NCBI RefSeq assembly: GCF_003385775.1
Contig: NZ_QRDP01000004.1
Span: 2,754,957 to 2,818,956, forward strand
DNA: 64,000 nt
Source of the DNA: Parasphingopyxis lamellibrachiae
Lineage (GTDB): Bacteria; Pseudomonadota; Alphaproteobacteria; Sphingomonadales; Sphingomonadaceae
Direction: 5' to 3'
Shown piece after piece: positions 1-9,002 of the stretch (position 1 is its first letter; the number at the start of each line of letters is the position of its first letter). The notes beneath the pieces are model-generated. The model was not told the origin of the DNA. It worked only from the letters and a program-made list of their open reading frames with translations, and ran no database searches. The position numbers were made by a program, and so were the translations under genes.

Positions 1-382
1 TGATGATGGCATAATGTCTTTCGACCCATGCTAGGTCATTTACCCCTCCTCCGATCTTCGGGAGGTCGAACACGCTGCTGAGCGTTGCGTTCGAGCTCCG
101 GTGAGACGTTGCGGGGTTGAGAATGGCCGAATCGGACTGGAAAACAACCGATTCCGGTGGGGACCCTATTTTTTGGGACTGCTCTGATCTAACGACAATA
201 CGTGCCGCATCGCGCCGATTGCTGGCGCCGACGACCGGTAGTGCGCGTTTGATATATGTATCGACGGTATAGTGTGAAAGGCCGGTTGCACGGGCAATTT
301 CCTTGGAGGACATCCCGCGCGCCACCAGCCGCAAACAGGATATCTGGCCTTCGGATAGTTCGGATAATTGTTGTGCACTCAT
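1..382 (-). CDS. LuxR-type helix-turn-helix regulator, 3' part beyond left edge
   Basis: An open frame runs without a stop from an ATG at 382 (reading leftward) to the window edge, giving 127 visible residues. Residues about 6-65 look like a LuxR/GerE helix-turn-helix: SEGQISCLRLVARG, then SSKEIARATGLSHYTVDTYIKRA. The domain is at the N-terminus, whereas classical LuxR regulators carry it at the C-terminus. Sphingomonads have many such N-terminal HTH proteins, often followed by a variable or membrane-anchored tail, but the tail here lies outside the window. The visible part after the HTH is polar and low in recognisable motifs. It faces away from the next gene. DNA binding is well supported; the signal sensed is unknown. 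Confidence 0.75.
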   Translation of the reverse strand, partial: MSAQQLSELSEGQISCLRLVARGMSSKEIARATGLSHYTVDTYIKRALPVVGASNRRDAARIVVRSEQSQKIGSPPESVVFQSDSAILNPATSHRSSNATLSSVFDLPKIGGGVNDLAWVERHYAII

Positions 383-751
383 GGGTTCACGTGATGCCTT
401 TTTCCCCGTCCCAGATACTCGCTTTGCCCCTGAATGTTCCATTTTGGAGCAATGAAATTACATCTCGCGCAATGAAACCGATAGATTAAATCTAAACTAT
501 CCATCGCGGTGTGTCAGTAGTTTACTAAGTTTTTTTGGCGCCATCGAACGGGAAATGCGACCCTTTCCCATTACGGCTCCACCTTTCCTGTAGCCTGTAC
601 GGTCGATCTTTTCGGGAAACATACTCCAAACCCGGAGCTTTTCCAGAACAAAGATTAACATTTCGGCGATGCTCCGCTCCACCAAAAACGGCTAGAACCG
701 GGTGACCGCGAATGGCGACAATGCTAGCAGACAAGGCCGAGGGGGGACTTC
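383..751. other. Intergenic region, no gene seen
   Basis: This 369-base gap lies between two divergent genes and should hold both promoters. Short open frames exist on both strands but lack ribosome sites and look like antisense noise. I see no RNA gene or strong hairpin. The right end carries the purine-rich ribosome site (GAGGGGGG) of the following gene. Confidence 0.5.
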
Positions 752-2032
752 ATGCGGATCATGCTACTGGGCGCGAACGGCTTTATCGGGCGGCACCTGC
801 TGTCTGAAATGCTCGCTCACGGGCATGAGGCGGTTGCCATCGTCCGGAAGATTGACGGCCTGGCCGAGGCCTTTCCCGGCGCGGAATTTGTCGGGATGGA
901 TCTGGCTACCGCGCTGAACGAGGCCGATTGGGCGTCGCATCTGCAAGGCATAGACCTTATCGTGAATGCCGCCGGGCTGCTCCGGGGGCGGGCCATGTCC
1001 GCAGTGCATGAAGCGATGCCGAAAGCGCTGTACGCCGCCGCGGTGCACGCGGGGGTCAGGCGCGCTGTCCTCCTGTCGGCGATCAGCGCGCGGCCGGATG
1101 TGCCGACCGACTATGCGAGGTCCAAACTCGACGGGGAGGCGGTTCTGCGCTCGTCAGGCCTTGGCTGGACGATCCTGCGGCCGTCGCTGGTCTATGGCGA
1201 TGGCAGCTATGGCGGCACATCGCTGATGCGCGGCATGGCCGGCCTGCCCGCCTGTGTACCGATACCGGGCAAGGGCGATTTTCCCTTTACGCCGATCCAT
1301 GTTCGCGATCTTGCCCGGGCGGTCCGCATCGCCTGCGAAGACGATGGTTTTGCTGAACGGACGCTTGAGCCTGTGGGGCCGCAGACGATGGACCTGCGCG
1401 AGATGCTTGCGCGGTATCGCGCATGGCTGGGCTTTGGGCGCGCGCGCTTCGCTTCGATCCCGATGCCGGTCATGGGCCTGTTCGGCCGGATGGGCGACCT
1501 GCTGGGAAATGGGCCAATCGCGACCAACAGCCTGGTCCAGATGGTCGTCGGCAATGCCGGGGACAGCAAGGCGTTCGCAAGCGCGGTCGGTTTTGAACCG
1601 CGCAACCTTGAAACGGCGCTGCGCGACCGGCCTGCCCAGGTGCAGGACCGCTGGCACGCGCGGCTGTTCTTTCTCGCGCCGGCCCTGAAAGCCGTGTTGG
1701 TGCTGATGTGGGTCACGTCTGCGTTGCTCGGTTTTTTCCATGGAGCGGCACAGGCGGATGAGCTTGTGCGTTCGCTTGGCTGGCCGGCATCTCTGGCTGA
1801 CCCGCTTCGAATCGGTGGCAGCGCGCTCGATCTCGGGATTGCGGCCCTGCTGATTCTGGACCGGCATGCGCGCTGGTCCACGCTTGCGCAGCTGGTGATG
1901 GTGTTTGGCTATACGCTCGTGATTGGCTTCGCGCTTCCCCATCTCTGGCTCGACCCGCTGGGCCCGCTGCTCAAGAATATTCCCATCCTTGTCGCCATCC
2001 TCATCCATGGTGCGATTGGAGACCGGCGCTGA
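752..2032 (+). CDS. NAD(P)-binding SDR fused to a DoxX-like membrane domain
   Basis: This 426-residue protein has two parts. Residues 1 to about 290 form an atypical/extended short-chain dehydrogenase (NmrA/epimerase-like) with the dinucleotide motif GANGFIG at 7-13 and a Tyr121-x3-Lys125 pair in YARSK. Residues about 300-425 hold roughly four hydrophobic helices like those of DoxX-like proteins. The family is annotated as SDR oxidoreductase with DoxX-like C-terminus; the substrate is unknown. A strong ribosome site (GAGGGGGG) stands 5 bases before the ATG. The stop codon overlaps the start of the next gene (TGATG), so the two membrane proteins are probably made together. Confidence 0.85.
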   Translation: MRIMLLGANGFIGRHLLSEMLAHGHEAVAIVRKIDGLAEAFPGAEFVGMDLATALNEADWASHLQGIDLIVNAAGLLRGRAMSAVHEAMPKALYAAAVHAGVRRAVLLSAISARPDVPTDYARSKLDGEAVLRSSGLGWTILRPSLVYGDGSYGGTSLMRGMAGLPACVPIPGKGDFPFTPIHVRDLARAVRIACEDDGFAERTLEPVGPQTMDLREMLARYRAWLGFGRARFASIPMPVMGLFGRMGDLLGNGPIATNSLVQMVVGNAGDSKAFASAVGFEPRNLETALRDRPAQVQDRWHARLFFLAPALKAVLVLMWVTSALLGFFHGAAQADELVRSLGWPASLADPLRIGGSALDLGIAALLILDRHARWSTLAQLVMVFGYTLVIGFALPHLWLDPLGPLLKNIPILVAILIHGAIGDRR

Positions 2033-2511
2033 TGGATCCTTACCTGCTCGTCAAATGGGTGCATATTCTCAGCTCCACGATCCTGTTCGGCTTCGGGGCT
2101 GGGACCGCCTGGTACCTGCTCAACGCCCATCTGACCCGAGATCCGGCGACAATTGCCAGTGTCGGACGGATGGTCGTCCGCGCCGACTGGATTTTTACCG
2201 GCACGAGCGGCGTGGTGCAGCCCGTCAGCGGTGTCGCACTTGTCTATCTGGCCGGCTATTCGCTGACCGAGAGCTGGCTGCTTGTCACCTATCTGCTCTA
2301 TGCGATCGCCTTTGCCTGCTGGGCACCGGTTGTGGGCTTGCAGATTAGGGCACAGCGGCTGGCGCAGACGGCGGCGGAAACGGGCAGTCCGCTGGGCACC
2401 GACTATCACCGTGCAATGCGGCTCTGGTTCATCCTCGGCTGGCCAGCCTTTATCGCGCTGCTCGGGGTTTTCTGGCTGATGATCGCGAAACCGCTGCTCT
2501 GGGCTGCCTAA
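2032..2511 (+). CDS. DUF2269 family integral membrane protein
   Basis: This is a 159-residue protein with about four transmembrane helices, starting MDPYLLVKWVHILSSTILFG, which is typical of DUF2269 (predicted integral membrane proteins of unknown function). Its start overlaps the stop of the SDR-DoxX gene by one base, so the pair forms a translationally coupled operon. A shared redox or envelope role is a guess from context. The stop TAA overlaps the stop of the convergent acyl-CoA dehydrogenase gene by 4 bases (CTAA). Confidence 0.85.
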   Translation: MDPYLLVKWVHILSSTILFGFGAGTAWYLLNAHLTRDPATIASVGRMVVRADWIFTGTSGVVQPVSGVALVYLAGYSLTESWLLVTYLLYAIAFACWAPVVGLQIRAQRLAQTAAETGSPLGTDYHRAMRLWFILGWPAFIALLGVFWLMIAKPLLWAA

Positions 2512-3686
2512 CGGTTCCCGCCGAACAGCTGCCGCCCAGCGAGATCGAGCATGATCTCTTCAGATCCGCCGCCGATCGCATTGACGCGGACCTCCCGATA
2601 GATGCGTTCAACCTTGGATCCCTGAAGATAGGAAGCGCCGCCAAGCACCTGCGCGGCATCGCGCGCAACCCGTTCGAGCATCTCGGTGGCCTGCACCTTG
2701 AGCATCGCGAAATCGGCGGGTTGGCCTTTGCCTTCCTGCTCGGCCCAGGCACATTGATCGACCCAGGCCTGGGTCGCGCCGATCCGCCTTGCCATATCGG
2801 CGAGCTTCACGCGGATCACCTGGTGCCCAGCCAGCGGCTTGCCGAAGGTTTTGCGCTCGCGGGCCCAGTCGGCTGCTTCTTCCAGGCACACGCGCGCAAA
2901 GGCACAGCAGCCCATGGCCAGGCCCAGTCGCTCGCGATTGAAGTTGCGCATGATGCCGATAAAGCCGCCATTTTCCTGCCCGATCAGATTTTCGGCAGGT
3001 ACGCGGACATCGTCGAAATAGATGGCGGCAGTGTCCGAGCAGTGCCAGCCCATTTTTTCCAGAGCGGTGCGGCTGACGCCGGGTCTGTCCATCTCGATCA
3101 GAAGCAGCGAAATACCTCCCGCGCCGTCGCCGCCTGTGCGCACGGCGGTAGTCATATAATCGCAGCGCACGCCGGAGGTGATGAACATCTTCTGGCCGTT
3201 GACGATATAATCGTCGCGGTCGCGGACGGCGCGGGTTTGGAGATTGGCGACGTCGGACCCGCCGGACGGCTCGGTAATGCCGAGCGCGATGATCTTGTCT
3301 CCGGCAAGGACAGGAGGGGCGATCTGCTTTTTCATCTCGTCCGAGCCGATGGCCAGGATCGGCGGCAGGCCGATACCGTGCGTCATCAGGGAAGCGCCAA
3401 GGCCGCCGGCACCCACGCGGGCCAGTTCGTTGGTTACCACCATGCCGTGAAAAATATCGAAGCCTTCCGAATGACCGCCAAATTCCTCCGGATAGTTGAG
3501 TCCCAATATACCGGCTTCAGAGGCCTTCTTGTGCAATTCGCGGGGGAGCTGACGATCCGCTTCCCACTGATCGATATGCGGTTCGACCTCGCGTTCCACG
3601 AAGCGGCGGACGCTTTCGGCCAGCGCGTCATGGCTTTCGTCATAATAGGGCGAGCGCGCCCGCCATGCGTCGAAATCATATGTCAT
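2508..3686 (-). CDS. Acyl-CoA dehydrogenase
   Basis: The 392-residue protein is a full-length FAD-dependent acyl-CoA dehydrogenase, which oxidises an acyl-CoA to the 2,3-enoyl-CoA and passes electrons to ETF. It shows the middle-domain FAD motif ALGITEPSGGSD, the substrate/FAD stretch VNGQKMFITSG, and the likely catalytic Glu at 376/377 in GGGSEEIM. I chose the ATG at 3686 (MTYDFDAW) because it matches the family N-terminus and overlaps the upstream symporter stop by 4 bases (ATGA); longer in-frame starts read into the symporter gene. It is the third gene of a symporter operon, which suggests its substrate derives from an imported carboxylate. Chain length cannot be read from sequence. Confidence 0.93.
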   Translation of the reverse strand: MTYDFDAWRARSPYYDESHDALAESVRRFVEREVEPHIDQWEADRQLPRELHKKASEAGILGLNYPEEFGGHSEGFDIFHGMVVTNELARVGAGGLGASLMTHGIGLPPILAIGSDEMKKQIAPPVLAGDKIIALGITEPSGGSDVANLQTRAVRDRDDYIVNGQKMFITSGVRCDYMTTAVRTGGDGAGGISLLLIEMDRPGVSRTALEKMGWHCSDTAAIYFDDVRVPAENLIGQENGGFIGIMRNFNRERLGLAMGCCAFARVCLEEAADWARERKTFGKPLAGHQVIRVKLADMARRIGATQAWVDQCAWAEQEGKGQPADFAMLKVQATEMLERVARDAAQVLGGASYLQGSKVERIYREVRVNAIGGGSEEIMLDLAGRQLFGGNR

Positions 3687-5452
3687 ATTTGCGTGTCTCT
3701 TGCCCCGCGCGGCACGCGGATTGAATCGACTAGCCGGCGAATCTCGAGCGGCGGCGATTTGGTGAAGGAAGCAACACCAATCGCAACAGCGAAATTGAGC
3801 AGCATGCCGATCACGCCGATCCCCTCGGGCGAGATGCCGAACCACCAGTTGGCCGCGACATTGGCATCCGGATTCCACAGCTTGAAATAGGCGATGTAGA
3901 GGAAGGTAAAGGCGAGGCCGCTCAGCATCCCGGCGATCGCGCCATGCTTGTTCATCCGCTTCGAGAAGATGCCCATGAAGATGGCCGGGAAGAGCGAAGC
4001 AGCCGCCAGACCGAATGCGAAGGCGACGACCTGCGCCACGAAGCCGGGCGGATAGATGCCGAGATAGCCGGCGACGAGGATCGCGGCAGTGGCCGCAATA
4101 CGCGCGGCCATCAGCTCGCCTTTCTCGGTAATCTGCGGGCGGAAGGTCTGTTTGAGCAGATCATGGCTGATCGAGGAGGAGATCACGAGGAGCAGCCCTG
4201 CCGCCGTGGAAAGCGCAGCGGCCAGGCCGCCCGCCGCGACGAGCGCGATCACCCAACCCGGCAGGTTCGCGATTTCCGGATTGGCGAGCACCATGATGTC
4301 GCGATCGACATAGACCTCGTTTTCGCCCTGGGCCGGATCGTTGGACACCAGCCTCTCGCCCGATGCGCCGCGCTCCTCGGTAAAGGCGGGCGCACCGGCA
4401 AAGGCGTCGCCCGCGCGATATTGCATCACCCCGTCGCCATTGCGGTCGTTGAACGCGATAAGGTCGTTGCTTTCCCAATTGGTCAGCCATTCAGGAGCTT
4501 CGGCATAGGGCGTTTCATTCACCGTATCGATGAAATTGATCCGGGCAAAGGCGCCGACCGCAGGCGCGGTCGTGTAGAGAAGCGCAATGAAAACCAGCGC
4601 CCAGCCAGCCGATTTGCGGGCATCCCGCGCGCTTGGCACGGTGAAGAAACGGACGATGACATGCGGCAGGCCGGCCGTACCGATCATTAGTGCAGCCGTG
4701 ATGCAGAAAATGTCGATCATCGATTTCGAACCGTCGGTATAGGCGGTGAAGCCGAGATCGGTCAGCGTGCTGTCCAGTTTCTGGAGCACATACATGCCCG
4801 ATCCGTCGGCGACTTGGCTGCCCAGCCCGACCTGCGGCATGGGGTTGCCGGTCACCAGAAAGCTGATGAAGAAAGCGGGCACCATATAGGCGAAGATCAG
4901 CACGCAATATTGCGCGACCTGGGTATAGGTTATGCCCTTCATCCCGCCGAGCACGGCATAGACGAACACGATGCCCATGCCGATGATCACGCCGAGATCG
5001 ACGGGCACCTCCAGGAAGCGCGAAAAGACGATGCCGACGCCGCGCATCTGACCGGCGATATATGTGAAGCTGATGAAAATGAGACAGATGACCGCGACGA
5101 CACGGGCGGCCTTGGAATAGTATCGCGCACCGATGAAATCGGGGACGGTATATTGGCCGAACTGGCGCAGATAGGGGGCTAGAAGAAGCGCGAGCATCAC
5201 ATAGCCGCCCGTCCAGCCCATCAGATAGACGCTGCCGTCATAGCCGAGAAAGGCGATCAGCCCGGCCATGGAGATGAAGCTTGCTGCGCTCATCCAGTCG
5301 GCTGCGGTCGCCATGCCGTTGACGATCGGGTTCACATGGCCGTCGGCGACGTAGAATTCGGACGTAGACGCCGCGCGGGACCAGATGGCGATGCCGATAT
5401 AGAGCGCGAAGGACGCGCCGACGAAGAGATAGATCAGGGTCTGGGTGGTCAT
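3683..5452 (-). CDS. Sodium:solute symporter, acetate/ActP-like (VC_2705 type)
   Basis: This 589-residue polytopic protein has about 13 hydrophobic helices and belongs to the sodium:solute symporter superfamily, in the branch related to ActP that works with a DUF4212 small subunit. It probably imports a short carboxylate such as acetate with Na+. Around residue 345 a periplasmic-type loop carries DRNGDGVMQY, which resembles an EF-hand calcium loop; loops of this kind occur in this subfamily. The start at 5452 (MTTQTLIYLFVG) overlaps the small-subunit stop by 4 bases, and its own stop overlaps the acyl-CoA dehydrogenase start by 4 bases. The acs gene at 25.7 kb would activate the imported acetate. 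Substrate is inferred. Confidence 0.9.
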   Translation of the reverse strand: MTTQTLIYLFVGASFALYIGIAIWSRAASTSEFYVADGHVNPIVNGMATAADWMSAASFISMAGLIAFLGYDGSVYLMGWTGGYVMLALLLAPYLRQFGQYTVPDFIGARYYSKAARVVAVICLIFISFTYIAGQMRGVGIVFSRFLEVPVDLGVIIGMGIVFVYAVLGGMKGITYTQVAQYCVLIFAYMVPAFFISFLVTGNPMPQVGLGSQVADGSGMYVLQKLDSTLTDLGFTAYTDGSKSMIDIFCITAALMIGTAGLPHVIVRFFTVPSARDARKSAGWALVFIALLYTTAPAVGAFARINFIDTVNETPYAEAPEWLTNWESNDLIAFNDRNGDGVMQYRAGDAFAGAPAFTEERGASGERLVSNDPAQGENEVYVDRDIMVLANPEIANLPGWVIALVAAGGLAAALSTAAGLLLVISSSISHDLLKQTFRPQITEKGELMAARIAATAAILVAGYLGIYPPGFVAQVVAFAFGLAAASLFPAIFMGIFSKRMNKHGAIAGMLSGLAFTFLYIAYFKLWNPDANVAANWWFGISPEGIGVIGMLLNFAVAIGVASFTKSPPLEIRRLVDSIRVPRGARDTQI

Positions 5453-5736
5453 TCGCCGTCCAACCCGAACCGCTTTTCGATCTTCCGCATCTGGCGGACG
5501 TAAATCACGATCAGCGCGATGAAGACGTAGATCGAACCCTGCTGCGCGAACCAGAAGCCCAGCGGATATCCGCCAAGGCTCCACTGGTCGAGGAAATCGC
5601 GAAACAGGATGCCTGCGCCGAAGGACACGAGAAACCAGATGCTCATCAGCGTGACGAGCAGGCGGATATTGGCGCGCCAATAGCCCCGCTCATTCTCGCC
5701 TGTGGCATAGTCTTTGTCGTTGGCGCCTTCGGCCAT
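5449..5736 (-). CDS. DUF4212 small subunit of sodium/substrate symporter
   Basis: This 95-residue protein has two transmembrane helices (about 25-45 and 62-85) followed by a basic end, matching the DUF4212 family. These proteins are found almost exclusively directly upstream of VC_2705-type sodium symporters and are regarded as their small subunit. The 4-base overlap with the symporter start (ATGA) supports production in fixed ratio. It is the first gene of the three-gene operon, so the promoter should lie in 5737-5835. Confidence 0.9.
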   Translation of the reverse strand: MAEGANDKDYATGENERGYWRANIRLLVTLMSIWFLVSFGAGILFRDFLDQWSLGGYPLGFWFAQQGSIYVFIALIVIYVRQMRKIEKRFGLDGE

Positions 5737-5835
5737 CTTCCACCCCCTGTTCGTCGCCGCCTTTTGTGCGGTCGTTCGTCACGGGGTGGAAGCTAGCCGA
5801 TCAGGCGCGAAATGCCAGCCGGTTTCTTTCGGGGC

Positions 5836-6216
5836 TCAGCCCATCCGGTGCATCGCGCACACCTTGTTGCCGGCGGGGTCGCGCAGATAGGCGAGGTAAA
5901 GCTTCATGCCGTTATTCTCGCGCACGCCGGGAGGATCCTCGATCGCTGTGCCGCCATTGTCGAGACCGGCCTTGTGCCAGGCGTCGGCCTGTTCCGGGTT
6001 TTCCGCAGCGAATCCGATCGTCGAGCCATTGCCGCAACTGGCTGGCTCGCCGTCGATAGGCTGGCTCAGCATGAAAATGCCGCCATTGTGAATATACATC
6101 ACCCGGCCCTTGGGATCGACAATGCCTTCGCGGCCGCCCAGCGCCTGGAACGCCGCGTCGTAGAATTTCTTGGACGCATCCATATCGTCGGCGCCGAGCA
6201 TTACATGTGAAAACAT
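5836..6216 (-). CDS. VOC superfamily protein (glyoxalase/bleomycin-resistance fold)
   Basis: The 126-residue protein begins MFSHVMLGADDMDASKKFYD and ends with LAYLRDPAGNKVCAMHR, the two halves of a vicinal oxygen chelate fold. His4 and Glu/Asp residues typical of metal sites are present, but substrate cannot be assigned. It starts 30 bases downstream of the formaldehyde dehydrogenase stop on the same strand and is probably co-transcribed. VOC proteins often accompany glutathione-dependent formaldehyde or aldehyde detoxification genes, so a glutathione-adduct substrate is plausible but unproven. Confidence 0.85.
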   Translation of the reverse strand: MFSHVMLGADDMDASKKFYDAAFQALGGREGIVDPKGRVMYIHNGGIFMLSQPIDGEPASCGNGSTIGFAAENPEQADAWHKAGLDNGGTAIEDPPGVRENNGMKLYLAYLRDPAGNKVCAMHRMG

Positions 6217-6246
6217 AGATATTTCTCCTTGGGGTAAATGCTGTTT

Positions 6247-7356
6247 CTAATAGACCACGACGCTGCGGATGCTTTCGCCCGCATGCATCAGATCGAATCC
6301 CTTGTTGATCTCCTCGAGGCTCAATGTGTGGGTGATCATCGGATCGATGGCAATCTTCCCGTTCATGTACCAGTCGACAATTTTGGGCACATCGGTCCGG
6401 CCGCGCGCGCCGCCAAAGGCTGTGCCTTTCCAGACCCGCCCGGTGACGAGCTGGAACGGCCGCGTGGCGATTTCCTTGCCGGCCTCGGCCACGCCGATGA
6501 TGATGCTTTCGCCCCAGCCCCGGTGGCAGGCTTCCAGCGCCTGGCGCATGACATCGGTGTTGCCGGTGCAATCGAAGGTGTAGTCCGCGCCGCCATCGGT
6601 CAGCTCGACGAGAAACTGGACGATATCGCCATCCACTTTTGCCGGATTGACGAAGTGGGTCATGCCGAACTTGCGGCCCCATTCCTCGCGATCGTCGTTG
6701 ATATCGACGCCGATGATCTTGTCCGCGCCCACCATCTTCGCGCCCTGCAGCACATTGAGGCCGATTCCGCCCAACCCGAACACGATCACATTCGCGCCCG
6801 GCTCCACCTTCGCCGTGTTGGTGACCGCGCCAACGCCCGTCGTCACGCCGCAGCCGATATAGCAGCTCGTCTCGAACGGTGCGTCCTCGCGGATTTTCGC
6901 GACCGCGATTTCGGGCAGCACGGTGAAGTTGGAGAAGGTCGAGCAGCCCATATAGTGGTGGATCGTCTGGCCCTTGTAGCTGAACCGGCTGGTCCCGTCG
7001 GGCATGAGCCCCTGGCCCTGGGTTGCGCGGATCGCCGTGCACAGGTTGGTCTTGCCGGAGAGGCAGCTTTTGCACTGGCGGCATTCGGGTGTGTAGAGCG
7101 GGATAACGTGATCGCCGGGCGCGACGGATGTGACGCCCGCGCCGACCTCGCGGACGATGCCTGCGCCCTCATGCCCGAGAACGGAGGGAAACAGCCCCTC
7201 GCTGTCCAGACCGTCCAGCGTATAGGCGTCGGTATGGCAGATGCCGGTCGCCATGATCTCGACAAGAACCTCGCTGGCCTTGGGTCCTTCCAGATCCAGT
7301 TCGACAATTTCGAGTGGCTTCTTCGGCTCGAAGGCCACGGCGGCACGGGTTTTCAT
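6247..7356 (-). CDS. adhC: S-(hydroxymethyl)glutathione dehydrogenase / class III alcohol dehydrogenase
   Basis: This 369-residue zinc alcohol dehydrogenase oxidises S-hydroxymethylglutathione (formaldehyde plus glutathione) and can reduce S-nitrosoglutathione. Catalytic zinc ligands are Cys40 (GICHTD) and His62 (GHEGAG). The structural zinc lobe has Cys92, 95, 98 and 106, and GLGGIGLNV is the NAD site. The C-terminal part ([22 protein letters not shown]) is characteristic of class III enzymes. I take the ATG at 7356 ([11 protein letters not shown]) as start, since the residues before it do not fit the family. gor at 18.7 kb would keep the glutathione pool reduced. It heads a likely two-gene operon with the VOC protein. 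Confidence 0.95.
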   Translation of the reverse strand: MKTRAAVAFEPKKPLEIVELDLEGPKASEVLVEIMATGICHTDAYTLDGLDSEGLFPSVLGHEGAGIVREVGAGVTSVAPGDHVIPLYTPECRQCKSCLSGKTNLCTAIRATQGQGLMPDGTSRFSYKGQTIHHYMGCSTFSNFTVLPEIAVAKIREDAPFETSCYIGCGVTTGVGAVTNTAKVEPGANVIVFGLGGIGLNVLQGAKMVGADKIIGVDINDDREEWGRKFGMTHFVNPAKVDGDIVQFLVELTDGGADYTFDCTGNTDVMRQALEACHRGWGESIIIGVAEAGKEIATRPFQLVTGRVWKGTAFGGARGRTDVPKIVDWYMNGKIAIDPMITHTLSLEEINKGFDLMHAGESIRSVVVY

Positions 7357-7582
7357 GGAGCGTTTCTCTTTCTCGGGACGATGCGATTGTAATGGCATTA
7401 CCGAAAGCCAAAGGACAAATGCAATCTGTTTAACGCAAGGATCGGCGACCCGAATCCCGCTTTACGGTTCGCGCAATTTCCGCGCCGGCATGTTTTGTTT
7501 CGAGAGCAATAAACGGAGTTTCTTCCATCCGGTTCGCTGCCATCCGGCCCCCAGACATAGTGGAAAAAGGGAACAGGCCGAC

Positions 7583-8338
7583 ATGCAGCTTTCTGATAAA
7601 TCGATCATCATCACCGGGGCCAGCAGCGGCATAGGCGCCGCTGCGGCGTTGCTGTTCGCCAGCGAAGGCGCGAACGTCGTGCTTGGTGCACGCCGCGAAG
7701 CCGAACTCGATGCCCTGGTCGCGCGGATCCGGGCGGAGGGTGGTTCCGCCGTCTCTCTGGCGGGCGATGTGACGGAAGATTCCTATTCAAAGGCGCTGGT
7801 CGACCTTGCTGTCGATACCTTCGGCCGGCTTGACGGTGCGTTCAATAATGCCGGGATCATGGGCGAAATCGCCTCCGTTCCCGCTATGGAGGCTGCCAAC
7901 TGGAACCTTGTTCTCGCGACGAATCTGACAAGCGCCTTTTTCGCCGCCAAACACCAGATCACCGCCATGGCCGCGGCGGGGGGCGGTTCGATCCTGTTTA
8001 CCTCCTCCTTTGTCGGCCATGCCAATGCGGGCATGCCGGGGATGGGGGCCTATGCGGCATCGAAAGCGGGCCTTATCGGCCTGGCCTACGCGCTGGCCGC
8101 CGAACACGGGCCTGAAAAAGTGCGGGTGAACGCGCTGCTCCCCGGCGGCACAAGAACCGCCATGGCCGGCGAAGATCCGGACGTTCATGAAACCATCGCC
8201 AGCCTTCACCCGCTCGGGCGGATGGCGGAACCCGAAGAGATCGCCCAGTCGGCGCTGTTCCTGCTGTCGGACCGTGCAAGCTTCGTAACGGGTAGCGCCA
8301 TGACCGCGGATGGCGGAGTTTCCATCAGGCTGACCTGA
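7583..8338 (+). CDS. SDR family oxidoreductase
   Basis: This 251-residue classical short-chain dehydrogenase has the cofactor motif TGASSGIG at 11-18, NNAG near 89, and a YAASK catalytic pair near 155. The C-terminus (FVTGSAMTADGGVSI) is also standard. The substrate is unknown. The start is the ATG at 7583; open sequence upstream is antisense to adhC and not conserved in style. The 226-base gap to adhC is a divergent promoter region. Confidence 0.9.
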   Translation: MQLSDKSIIITGASSGIGAAAALLFASEGANVVLGARREAELDALVARIRAEGGSAVSLAGDVTEDSYSKALVDLAVDTFGRLDGAFNNAGIMGEIASVPAMEAANWNLVLATNLTSAFFAAKHQITAMAAAGGGSILFTSSFVGHANAGMPGMGAYAASKAGLIGLAYALAAEHGPEKVRVNALLPGGTRTAMAGEDPDVHETIASLHPLGRMAEPEEIAQSALFLLSDRASFVTGSAMTADGGVSIRLT

Positions 8339-8397
8339 TGGGGAGCGGATTTTGGGGCGATCCGGATTCCTGTTCTCGGCGGAAGGAGCGGAAAAGC

Positions 8398-8474
<77 letters not shown>

Positions 8475-8545
8475 GTGCGCAGAGCGCCTAGCAGGAAGTG
8501 TTCGGGCCTGCCAGCCTGTTTTTGCCCGATCTCAGGTCAGCGGGT

Positions 8546-8953
8546 TCAGTCGCGTTCGGGGAGTTCGATCGGCTGGAACTGGCCGAGGCCGCAACTCGGG
8601 CCGCTCATTCCGCCGCCGCCCGTGCGGACCACAGTGATGATATCCGTCGAGCACAGCCGGCTCAGCGACGTTTCGTAGGAAAAGCTCTCCTCGAACCCCA
8701 GGCCGCTGCAGCGATGGGGCAGCGTGTTCCGGTAAATCTCTCCGCCATTCATGTGAAAATCGATCGTGCGGTCGTCATGAACGCGCGTGTTGCGAATCCG
8801 GCTGAGCGGGATGCAGCTGACCGGTTCGCCGGTCTCCCGCGCCTGTTGCCAGCGGGGCAGCTCGTCTTCCGCGGAAGAGGCGGCCGGGATAGCGAGAGCG
8901 GCAATGGCGATTGCGGCTCCGGCTGCCGGAAAAGCAAGAAATGATCTGCGCAT
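8546..8953 (-). CDS. Small secreted protein, DUF6491-like
   Basis: The 135-residue protein has an N-terminal signal peptide (basic MRR, then a hydrophobic Ala-rich stretch, likely cut after ASSA near residue 28). The mature part has three spaced cysteines and the pattern CIPLSRI...NTLPHRCSGL...LCSTDIITVV. This matches my recollection of the DUF6491 family of small periplasmic proteins common in sphingomonads. Function is unknown. The cysteines suggest a disulfide or ligand site. Family assignment is moderately sure; secretion is well supported. Confidence 0.75.
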   Translation of the reverse strand: MRRSFLAFPAAGAAIAIAALAIPAASSAEDELPRWQQARETGEPVSCIPLSRIRNTRVHDDRTIDFHMNGGEIYRNTLPHRCSGLGFEESFSYETSLSRLCSTDIITVVRTGGGGMSGPSCGLGQFQPIELPERD

Positions 8954-9002
8954 GACTGTCTCCTTGAACTATCCGAATAGCGCCGGGCAGATGAACGGCA
9001 GT

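Noticed and set aside
497-734. Small minus-strand frames upstream of the SDR-DoxX gene
   Set aside because: Two overlapping frames in different phases, neither with a ribosome site or recognisable sequence.
2721-3890. 389-codon plus-strand frame over the acyl-CoA dehydrogenase
   Set aside because: Antisense shadow; the dehydrogenase motifs and operon coupling on the minus strand are decisive.
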